Part shown: positions 55,723 to 64,000 of the stretch, piece by piece
How positions within the stretch are numbered: the stretch's first letter is position 1
Layout: every line of letters begins with the position of its first letter
Origin: Cordilura impudica
Taxonomy: Eukaryota > Arthropoda > Insecta > Diptera > Scathophagidae
DNA length: 64,000 nucleotides
Assembly: GCA_963682025.1 (NCBI GenBank)
Contig: OY821517.1
Location: 341,420,196-341,484,195, forward strand
Direction of reading: 5' to 3'
The notes under the pieces: model-generated
Database searches by the model: none
The model's input: only the letters and a program-made list of their open reading frames with translations
Told to the model about the DNA's origin: nothing
Made by a program: the position numbers and the translations under genes

Positions 55723-56489
55723 AATCAATGAAAGTTAACAATTTGCATGTGAAATAAAATTAAAAAAAAAAACAAAAAAAACAAATTATAAATAAATGTT
55801 TTAGCATAAGCTTATTTAAACGAATTATTAAAACGAAATTGTTTTCCTTTTGAAATAATATTAAACAAAAAATCCAGAAAAAGAAAAAATAAATAAATAA
55901 ATAAATAAATGTTAAATAAAACATAACGAAACATTAAAAATAGAATTGTAGTTTTGATTCTTTAAAACATTTAACACTTGTGTGTTATTAATATTATTAT
56001 TCAGGATTGCTCGCGCCATTTATTAAAAGCAAAAGATGTTAAATTAAATAAAAAATATTAATATTTAAATAATAATTTGACTTTGATAGCATTTCAAACA
56101 TATTAAAAAAGTGTTAAATTTAAGTTAAAACATAATAAAAATATTGATATTTTTAATTAACGTCTTTATAACAAAAAAAATGTTGAACAAAAAACAATTA
56201 ACTTCAAAGTTAGAGCAGGTTTTGAATATTAATTCGTACGCACTTAATAAACGCAGTTTGAACTCCAAATTTCAATGTCAACATTCAAAATTACGTTCGT
56301 ACTCTAATTAAATACTTATTTTGTGTAAAACAGGTTGAGTTTTTAAATTTAATCAACACAAAATTATTTGTCGAACTACCTTTTCTAGGAGATTTATAGA
56401 TTCATGTTTCAATATACATTACTAAACGTTTGATTCCAGTCTAAAATCTGAAATATTACAAAAATAAAATAAATTGGTAAGTAAACTTA
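55723..56489. other. AT-rich stretch, nothing recognised
   Basis: Contains a short (AAAT)n run near 55888-55910; no coding frame. Confidence 0.4.
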
Positions 56490-56859
56490 TGCCGGTTTTC
56501 TCAATGTATCGTCAAACTGCCTGTTACTTAACCATCACATAAATTTATTGTACCGATAAACTGCCGGTTAACAATTTTGGTTTTCTCAATGTACCGACAA
56601 AAACATTACTTTCAGTTGGCAATGCCTCTCAAAATACGTATGAAAGTTGGGAGAATTATTTTCAGTTGGCAATGCCTCTCAAAATTGATATGAAAGTTGT
56701 GAGAATAATTTATCTGCACGATAAATAAATAATTGGCAGCTGAGTGCCGGTTAGCTTTGCGACAAAATAGAAGCAAACCAGACATTGAGAAAACCAAATT
56801 TCTTTAACCGGCAGTTTCTCGTTGGGATAAAAGATAATCGCCTATTGAGAAAACGGGCA
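56490..56859. mobile_element. 370-bp foldback MITE with TTA target duplication
   Basis: Ends TGCCGGTTTTCTCAATG and TATTGAGAAAACGGGCA, flanked by TTA on both sides (56487-56489, 56860-56862). An inner inverted pair, ACTGCCGGTTAA / TTAACCGGCAGTTT with TTTTCTCAATG beside it, repeats the theme. The centre has a tandem duplication of TTTCAGTTGGCAATGCCTCT, period ~55 bp. The TGCC..TTTTCTC end and TWA duplication resemble those of the MITE at 7018-7420. Confidence 0.8.
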
Positions 56860-56895
56860 TTAATCTTTTGTAATTTTTAAATCAAGAATTAATTT

Positions 56896-57196
56896 GCATA
56901 TCCTATACCACTATGAGTTTGTGGTGGGTGATGTTTGTAAATATTTGACCGAATCACTTTCTGAGTAGATTTAGCGATGTCCGTCTGTCCGTCTGTCCGT
57001 CTGTGTGTGTTCATGTAAATCTAGTCGCAAATATGAATATATTTTGACGAAATATGATATATAAGCTTTTATCGGCCATAGGACGAACGCTATAGAATAT
57101 AGAAAAAATCGCTGTATGATCAGATCTAGTCCCCATACAAATTACTCCTATGAGATCGACTTAAATTGCCATAAGATCCAATTTATCATATAGATT
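56896..57196 (+). repeat. GTCY element, 5' part
   Basis: From ATATCCTATACCACTATG through CCGTCTGTCCGTCTGTCCGT to CAATTTATCATATAGATTTC, where a foldback fragment begins. The 3' part is missing. Confidence 0.8.
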
Positions 57197-57197
57197 T

Positions 57198-57345
57198 CAA
57201 GTGCGCGAAGTTAGCCCCCATTTTTGGAAATAAAATTTTTTGAAGATTGTTCTGAATTGTGCTAGGATCGTTCTACAATGTTCCAAAACGATCAGTTTCT
57301 TAAATATAATTTGTACCGGTAAATCGAAAAACACTAAGTTTAAAC
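57198..57345 (+). mobile_element. Fragment of the large foldback family (left arm)
   Basis: AGTGCGCGAAGTTAGCCCCCA, TTGAAGATTGTTCTGAATTG, ATTTGTACCGGTAAATCGAA: it matches the left arm of the element at 15431-16835 for about 150 bp and then stops. No right arm follows. Confidence 0.85.
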
Positions 57346-57609
57346 TACTTAGAAATTAAATATGTCAGTCCGGAGACGTAAAGAACCCGAAGTTCCCAGA
57401 GAACTTTTCAAGTATCTAGACTTCGAGTCAAAAGTTCTCGTTTGCTTCCATGTCATTCTTCATAATTGATGGCATGAAATGTCGTGAAGCCGATTGTTTT
57501 TCATATCGTTAACATTAGTAACGCTGTATAGATATGATCAGTATGGGCGCATGCAGAAAGTACTACGTGCAACAAACTCCCCTTGTATATATTTTTTTGT
57601 TTTTTTTGT

Positions 57610-58385
57610 ATTTATACCCTATACCACTATGTGGTTTGGGTATAATGATTGTGCTGCTGTTTGTAACAACCAAAAATATTTGACCTAGACCCATCTTTTA
57701 TTATACCGATCGAATCAGAATCACTAGCTAATTCGATTTAACGATGTCCGTCCGTCCGTCCGTCCGTCTGTGTGTCCACGTAAAGCTTGTAATCAAACTG
57801 CAGGTCACAAATATGAATATATTTTGATGAAATTTGGTATATAGGCTTTTATCGGCCATGGGATGAACGATATTGAAATTGGTGCGAATCGGTCCATGTT
57901 CAGATCTAGCCCCCATACAAATGACCCCTATGAAATCAACATATATTGCCATGAGATCCAAATTATCATACAAATCTTAGTCAAATTGGGTTTGTATGTA
58001 CATATTACATCCATTAATTAGTAGTCCAAAAATGATGCCTATTGGACAACTCTTAGTCATAGGCCCCATATAGAGCTGCTTCCCGATCTTCACTTAAATC
58101 TATCAAAAAACAAAAATATTGCACTGATTCTTCTCAAATTTTGTTTGTATATATTTTTGCAAAATACAAGAGACTTTACCAAACATGGTCAGGATCGGTC
58201 CATTTTTGGGCCTATTCCCCGTATAGATATAGCATATGAACTTCTTCATCTCTGCAGCCGAAAAAATTAATAAAAATCCCACTCAAATTTGGTTTATGCT
58301 TATTTTCTATATCCAGTTAGTTGGGCCTGAGAAATAGGGTCTCTAAAAGCATGGTATAGGGTATCGTATAGTCAGTCTAGTCGGG
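57610..58385 (+). repeat. GTCY element, near full length
   Basis: From TTATACCCTATACCACTATG to GGTATCGTATAGTCAGTCTAGTC, ending inside the palindrome directly at the edge of the next transposon (58389). Confidence 0.9.
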
Positions 58386-58679
58386 CATTTTTTTTTCATA
58401 AGAAAGCTTAGGATTTTTCCTTTAAGAGCTTTTTGGTCGCTTAGTGCGATGGGAGTGGGATATCTATCAAAATAAATGTTTTGTAACTCAAGACAACGGT
58501 TTTACAATTTTTCACAAATGCACTATTTTGAATTTTTTCCTATTTGTGTGAAAAACCTTACAAATAAAACTTATACTGAGAAACTAGACAAATTAACCTA
58601 TCCGAACGTATGTAACATACTTTCATAACATAACCTTGAGAAATTATTTGCAATATTTCAATCTGAACACGAGGATGTT

Positions 58680-60686
58680 AAAATTGGCTTCACGAAATTT
58701 ACCCAAATGAGGACAAAACATTGCGTTTTGGCAGAAAGCAGCTGAACTCACACAGTATGCGTTTGCATTTACCATGAAAATGTTAAACTGATGTTGAAGG
58801 AAATCAACATAAAGTATTTAACAGATGATTCGGAAGAAGATTTACACGATTACCGCGATTGCCTTAAAGTGACTATGTGTCCTAATCAGAGTTCAGAAAA
58901 AAACACACACTGAATAAAAAACTCGTACATATATGTAAACAAACATAACTTAGACCAACACACACATATTTTTATTTTCATATCAATTATGTTTGTTTTT
59001 AAATTTTCTTCGGTGCCCAACACAACCATGACTGTGTTCGTTTTAATATTTCGTTATTTACACGAACATTTTTGTATCACATACTTTTTGTTTCAATCAC
59101 ACATAAAGCACACATTTTTGAGTGTTGCTTTATTTGAAGTTCATGTTCTGGTAAGTGTACTGAAAAAAAAACACAGAACATATACAATAAACAGGTTCGA
59201 GTTCAGTTATATTTTAAGTCGTGTTGTGGCTCGTGTAGTGAGAAAAAACACAACATGTACAATAAACAGGTTCGAGTTCAGTTATATTTTAAACTCGAAC
59301 CTGTTTATTGTACATGTTGTGTTTTTTCTTACTACACGAGCCACAACACGACTTAAAATATAACTGAACTCGAACCTGTTTATTGTACATGTTCTGTGTT
59401 TTTTTTCATTACACTTACCAGAACATGAACTTCAAATAAAGCAACACTCAAAAATGTGTGCTTTATGTGTGATTGAAACAAAAAGTATGTGATACAAAAA
59501 TGTTCGTGTAAATAACGAAATATTAAATCGAACACAGTCGTGGTTGTGTTGGGCACCGTAGAAAATTTAGAAACGCACATAATTGATATGAAAATAAAGA
59601 TATGTGTTGGCTGCTTTTTAACAGAACATTGTGTGTTTCGTGTGTGTATTTTCTGAACCTTGGTCCTAATGCAACAACTTCTTGCCACTTAGGTGAATGT
59701 ACCAATTGCCCGAAAACCACATTCATCAAAGAAAATTTAATCAACTCTTTAGATCGAGAATATATAGAGGAGGTCAAATTTGATTCTTGGATTCAGACTG
59801 ACAGATGCACATTGAAAACAATCATTTTAAATGTGGATGATTTTGTGGAAGAAATGTGTACAGGATTGCTAAACTTGAGAAACCATGACTTTTTAGTCAA
59901 AGAGCAATGGTCATTCTTCAAGGATTTGAAGATACATTTGAAGTCTGGTGAATTCGTTATTTCATATGATTTCGCAGAAAACTATAAATACATATGTTCT
60001 TCAGGATGCCATACAAGCATTCCACTTCAATAACGACCATGCAACTATATTCACAGTAGTTATTTACTACATGAAAGATGAAAAACTGGAACACAAAAGT
60101 ATGACAATCATATCCGACGATTTAAAACATGATACCGTTGCAGTTTATGAGTACCAGAAGAGAATACTACTACGTTTCGGACGAAGCTCGTCAACATTTT
60201 AAAAACAAAAGTAACTTGGCAAATCTTATGGCCCATGAAAAAGATTTTGGAATGCCAGCTGAGTGGCATTTTCATCCTACTGCTCATGGTAAAGGAGCAT
60301 GTAATGGTATTGGAGCAAACCTTAAAAGAAATGCAGCGAAGTATAGCCTCCAGTGCTCTCATCAAGATCGCATCTTAGATGCGACTGCTTTATTCCATTG
60401 GGCAAAGAGTTATTGTAAAGAAACTAAAATAGTTTTTAGTAGCAAAGAGGATCATCAGGAAACATTGAAAACACTGAAGAGCAGATTCGCTGCTGCGGTA
60501 ACAATCGATGGCACCGCTCAATACCATGCTTTTATTCCGCTTGTCGATGGAAGACTCAAGTTGAAAAAATTTTCTGCCTCTATTCAATGCGATTTCTTTC
60601 CAAAGACAACAAATAAACCAGCAGCGAAATCAACAGCTGAACCTAGTAATGCCAAGAAAGGATTGACAAAAAAACGCAGTAAATAA
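58680..60686 (+). pseudogene. Transposase-like gene of the unassigned transposon, broken
   Basis: Pieces in order: LASRNLP ... WQKAAELTQYAF, YLTDDSEEDLHDY, LKVTMCPN (to 58886), then after the inserted element ATTSCHLGECTNCPK, LKTIILNVDDFVEEM, EQWSFFKDLKIHLKSGEF, VISYDFAENYKY, a frameshift near 59990, VLQDAIQAFHFNNDHATIF, HKSMTIISDDLKHDTVAVY, a second break with loss of residues near 60165, and then FKNKSNLANLMAHEKDFG, MPAEWHFHPTAHGKGACNGI and a lysine-rich C-terminus ending at TAA 60684-60686. I recall this motif set (DFAENY, S.D..HDT, AEWHF.ATSHGKG.CDGIGG) from many arthropod and cnidarian proteins of transposon origin, but cannot name the superfamily. The cysteine pattern C...C..C suggests a zinc-binding site. 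Confidence 0.65.
58887..59662. mobile_element. 776-bp palindromic hAT-like element with 8-bp target duplication
   Basis: Ends CAGAGTTCAGAAAAAAACAC and GTGTATTTTCTGAACCTTG are inverted; GTCCTAAT flanks both (58879-58886, 59663-59670). Nearly the whole element is a palindrome centred at ~59290, with a direct duplication of GGTTCGAGTTCAGTTATATT near the centre. Eight-base duplications and CAGAG-type ends suit hAT elements. Removing it restores continuity of the surrounding transposase frame at CPN. Confidence 0.9.
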
Positions 60687-61540
60687 AAGCGACAAAAAAG
60701 CTGGATGAAAGACTGGGTATTTAAAAATTTACAAGACTTAAATACTTCATCAGCTACAATAAATTAGGTATAAAAATAGTTATGATATAAATGGATCTAA
60801 TGCAATTAAGATTAAATTTTAATAAATTATTTATCTTTTTATTTTTAATATTATTATTATTATTATACATTAATTTAATTATTATTAAAATATAATAATA
60901 TAATAATTTTTCAACATTTCTATAGAAAAAAAGCGATTTTTTTCCTGAGGTTAACATATTCTGGGTATTACAGTATCGAGGGTATAAAATTTTAGTTAGG
61001 TATGTTATATACCTTCGGAAAGTTTAGTTTGTCTAGTTTCTCAGTATAAGTTTTATTTGTAAGGTTTTAGACACAAATAGGAAAAAATTCAAAATAGTGC
61101 ATTTGTGAAAAATTGAAAAAAAAAATGCCCTTTTTGAAAAAAAAAAACTCAAAAAATGCTTTAATTTAGCAAAAAAAAGTCAAAAAAAAATTTTTTTTTT
61201 TTAAGTATTTTTTTCCGAAATATTGAAGAAATAGCTATCTAAACTCTTTAGGAGAAAATTTTCTAAGAACAATAGGTAATAAGTTACATGGATGAAAAAA
61301 AACACCTGTTTGGCCAAAATGTCAAATTTTGATACCCTCTAACTCAGAGAGATCTGCACCGATCTTGTTGAAAAATTGTGTCTAAACTACTATCCAATAG
61401 GACTAACCTTGGTGCAAATTTCATCCCGATCGGAAGACATTGGTTTCAAAAGTTGGTGCACTTGACATGAAATCCCCCATATATATATGATATGCTTGCA
61501 GCACGACGAAAAGTGGTAATAAAGGATACATCTATATATA

Positions 61541-62620
61541 TAAAATTCATTTTCTGTTTGTTTGTTTGTTTGTTTGTTTGTTTATTTGTTTGTTTGTTTG
61601 TTTGACCGCTATACAAATTTTTATTTTTCAACCGATTTCCCTGAAATTTTGTACACATGATCTCTATATCCCAGGAAAGGTCGCCATATACTTTTTACCG
61701 GCCACGCCTACTTTTACGCCCACTTTTTATGTAAAATTCATTTTCTGTTTTATTCATATTTGTTCACTATACAAATTTTTATTTGTTAACAGATTTCTCT
61801 AAAATTCGGTACACACTATCCCTGTACTCCACCTAAGGTCACCATATACTCTTTATCGACCACGCCTGCTTTTACGCCCACTTTTTATATACAATTAATT
61901 TTCTGCTTTTTGGTATATTTGTTCGCTATAAAAATTATTATTTTTGAACGGATTTCTCTGAATTTTGGTACTCACGATCTCTGTACTCCAGAGAAGGTCG
62001 CCATATGCTTCGTACTGGTCACGCCTACTGTTACGCCCACTTTATGTATACAATTCATATTCTGTTTTTTGGTTCATTTGTTTGCTACACAATTTTTTTT
62101 AAACGGATTTCTCTGAAATTTGCTACGCACGATCTCTGTACTCCAGAGAGGTCGCCATATAATTCTTGCCGGCCACGCCTACTTCTACGCCCACTTTTTA
62201 TACAAAATTAATTTTCTGTTTTTTGGTATATTTGTTCACTATAGAAATTTTTATTTTTCTAGGGATGTCTAAAATTTGGTCACACGATCTCTATACTACA
62301 GGGAAGGTCACCATATGCTTCTTACAGGCAACGCCTACTTTGCGCCAACTTCTATGTATATAAAACTTATTTTTTTCCTTTTATTTGTTTCTTTATTTGA
62401 TTGCTATACAAACTTTTATTTTTTAATGGCTTTCTCCGAAATTTAGTACAAATTCCAGGGAAGGTCGCCATATGATTTTTACCGACCACGCCTACTTTTA
62501 CGCCCAATTTTCATATAAAATTCACATTTTGTTGTGTGGTATATTTCTTCCCTATACAAATTTGTACTTTTCAACGGATTTCTCTGATATTTGGTTTACA
62601 CGGAAATAACTACACGGTGA
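61541..62620 (+). repeat. ~157-bp tandem array in the Helitron 5' half
   Basis: Seven units beginning near 61542, 61733, 61892, 62051, 62204, 62362 and 62517. Each has AAATTCATTTTCTGTTT, TATACAAATTTTTATTTTT, ACGGATTTCTCTGAAATTTG, AGGTCGCCATATACT and CCACGCCTACTTTTACGCC. The first unit is longer because of a (TTTG)n expansion at 61556-61605. Confidence 0.9.
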
Positions 62621-62840
62621 ACAAATTCCCCAAACTTAAAAAATGGTACCCAAAAGAAATGAATAAATTCGCTATTTTTTTTAAAATCGAAATAAAAAAT
62701 GAACTTACTCCCCAAAATTCATTCTTAAATTTTTACATATTTTTATTTAATGAATTTTGTTAAATATTTATTTTAGTAAACATTTGCATACTGCTCTCAA
62801 TATATGTCCTACAATAAATGCATTTTCAATAGCATCATTT

Positions 62841-63445
62841 CGTTGCGCGGAAGTTACGCGCACGGGGAATACAGCTTAGCTAGAATATCGGAATGATCTG
62901 AAAAATATATTTTGACAATTAAAATAAGTTGGAAACAGCTGCACGGCAGCACTGGTGTGGTTGCCAAATGCGCGGAAGCGGCGCGCGACGCGCGACCGCG
63001 GACTCGGACGCGATGAATGCGGACGCGACGCGCTCTCGGAACACAGCTCAGCTAAAATATCGCAATGCTCTAAAAAATATGTTTTAGGAATTAAAATAAG
63101 TTAACGAGAACTAAGCGGCAGAACGGGTAGTAGCTGCGAGGAAACGGCGCGAGGCGCGCGGACGCGGACGCGACGGATGCGGACGCGACACGCTCGCGGA
63201 ACGCACCTCAGCTAAAATATCGCAATGATCTGAAAAATATATTTTGGCGATTAAAATAAGTTGACAACAACTGTGCGGCAGCACGGGTGTGGCTGCCAAA
63301 CGCGCCGAGGCGGCGCGACGGATGCGGACGCGACGCGCACGCGGAACACAGCTCAGCAAAAATATCGCAATGATCTGAAAAATATATTCTGGCTGCCATA
63401 CGCGCGGAATCGTGCGCGACTCGCTCGCGGAACACAGCTTAGTGA
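62841..63445 (+). repeat. GC-rich tandem array in the Helitron 3' half
   Basis: Units start at GGAANNCAGCTNAGC near 62866, 63038, 63198, 63343 and 63429 (spacing 172, 160, 145, 86 bp). Each joins an AT-rich half (AAAATATCGCAATGATCTGA, AATTAAAATAAGTTG) to a very GC-rich half (GCGGACGCGACGCG-type). Open frames here are by-products of the GC content. Confidence 0.9.
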
Positions 63446-63948
63446 AATGTCGTATGATAAATTTTTACTACGTATGTGAAATAATTACCTGTTGATCAAA
63501 ATAGGCCACACATATACTATAAGCAGTTGCTTAAAGAAACCTTGCGACAGAATATTAAACGTCGCATTAGTCTTTCATTTCTGAAACTTGAATTTGACGT
63601 CTCTGCTCCATGATGATCACTTATTGAATGAAGTCATTCAATTTTTAAAAGTTGTGATTCCTTTAATTTGCGAACCATTCCGTTATATTTGATGTTTATA
63701 AATAAACTGAAAAAAAACTTAAAGCGGTTTCGCAGCTTATTTTTCAGGCATTTTTGCTGCAGCATCTTATAAAAAACTTCTAAATTAAAAAATCAAAAAA
63801 TTTTTAATTGAAATAAAAAATTAATTTACTGTCCATACAAATTTTTGGGGAAAAAGTTCATTTTATTGAGGAATTTGTTAATTGGGGACTAAGTACTCAG
63901 CGCCTGGTAAGCATAGTGAACCATTTTTCAAGTCAAAGGCATTTGTAT

Positions 63949-63977
63949 CCCGGGCAAGACCGGGTAAAAACAGCTAG
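63949..63977 (+). terminator. Helitron 3' terminal hairpin and CTAG
   Basis: The stem CCCGG/CCGGG with a six-base loop is followed by TAAAAACAG and CTAG. In Helitrons this hairpin marks the end of rolling-circle transfer. Confidence 0.85.
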
Positions 63978-64000
63978 TGAATAAATAAAAATGAAAAGAT

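Larger units (their letters stand above)
58389..61130 (+). mobile_element. DNA transposon of unassigned family with long inverted repeats
   Basis: The left side 58503-58610 (CAATTTTTCACAAATGCAC ... TTATACTGAGAAACTAG ... CGAACG) is answered in inverse at 61010-61118. Farther out, GGGCATTTTTTTTTC (58389) and GAAAAAAAAAATGCCC (61130) may be the true ends, with ~100 extra bases in the left repeat. The interior carries one degenerate transposase-like gene, split by a palindromic element. No target duplication was identified. Confidence 0.7.
61531..63977 (+). mobile_element. Nonautonomous Helitron with two tandem arrays
   Basis: Starts TCTATATATATAAAATTC after an A and ends ACAGCTAG before a T, with hairpin CCCGG-gcaaga-CCGGG (63949-63964) nine bases before CTAG. 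These are the standard Helitron ends. It holds no helicase. Array 1 (61541-62620) and array 2 (62841-63445) fill most of it; the rest is AT-rich. Confidence 0.85.

Noticed and set aside
58989..59688. Two long mirror-image frames in the palindrome
   Set aside because: Both strands read the same peptide because the element is an inverted repeat; it has no known motif.
63111..63479. Arginine/alanine-rich frames in the GC-rich array
   Set aside because: They arise from tandem GC-rich units and are open in several frames.

Overview
The window is an AT-rich piece of an insect nuclear genome. The best-conserved gene is the fly-type NMDA receptor subunit 1 (Nmdar1). Its close match to the Drosophila protein, together with the many GTCY-type repeats, mariners and Helitrons, suggests a calyptrate fly (blowfly/house-fly relative). 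The species is an inference. Protein names come from motif recognition and remembered family patterns; no search was run.

Host genes. (1) 1248-2053, minus: three internal exons of a mitochondrial-type Na+/Ca2+ exchanger (NCLX/SLC8B1-like), covering the first alpha-repeat; the rest lies outside the window or is not visible. (2) 27579-39151, plus: eleven exons of Nmdar1 that join in frame to 889 codons, from the middle of the amino-terminal domain to the stop codon. The first ~105 residues are not seen. The last intron appears to use a GC donor; reading through it gives a second, shorter tail. (3) 48556-48747, minus: a plausible terminal coding exon of an unidentified gene.

Almost everything else is mobile DNA, often nested. 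1-9900: Tc1 and mariner remnants, a 21-bp minisatellite with a 188-bp higher-order period, and GTCY (mini-me-like) elements. 9919-14745: a decayed Ty3/gypsy element with short LTRs and a 5-bp target duplication. 15431-16835: a large foldback element with a 13-bp target duplication, followed by a degenerate ~115-bp tandem repeat. 18284-19588: a nearly intact DD41D mariner. 20474-23128: a LINE inserted into a GTCY element. The Nmdar1 introns hold a LINE piece, a mariner, and a 5-kb mariner that itself contains two abutting GTCY elements (one carrying a MITE) and a transposase fragment. 39.6-48.3 kb: LINE 3' end, decayed Helitron helicase, Tc1 and mariner fragments, and a nonautonomous Helitron holding a minisatellite and a GTCY element. 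48.9-52.4 kb: a composite giant inverted repeat. 53.9-58.4 kb: MITEs and GTCY elements. 58389-61130: a DNA transposon of a family I cannot place, split by a 776-bp palindromic hAT-like element with an 8-bp target duplication. 61531-63977: a Helitron with two unrelated tandem arrays, one strikingly GC-rich.

The GTCY family (about 780 bp full length, 13-bp inverted repeats near both ends, a palindrome near the 3' end) occurs at least eleven times and has been both host and guest for other elements, so the order of insertions can be read from the nesting.
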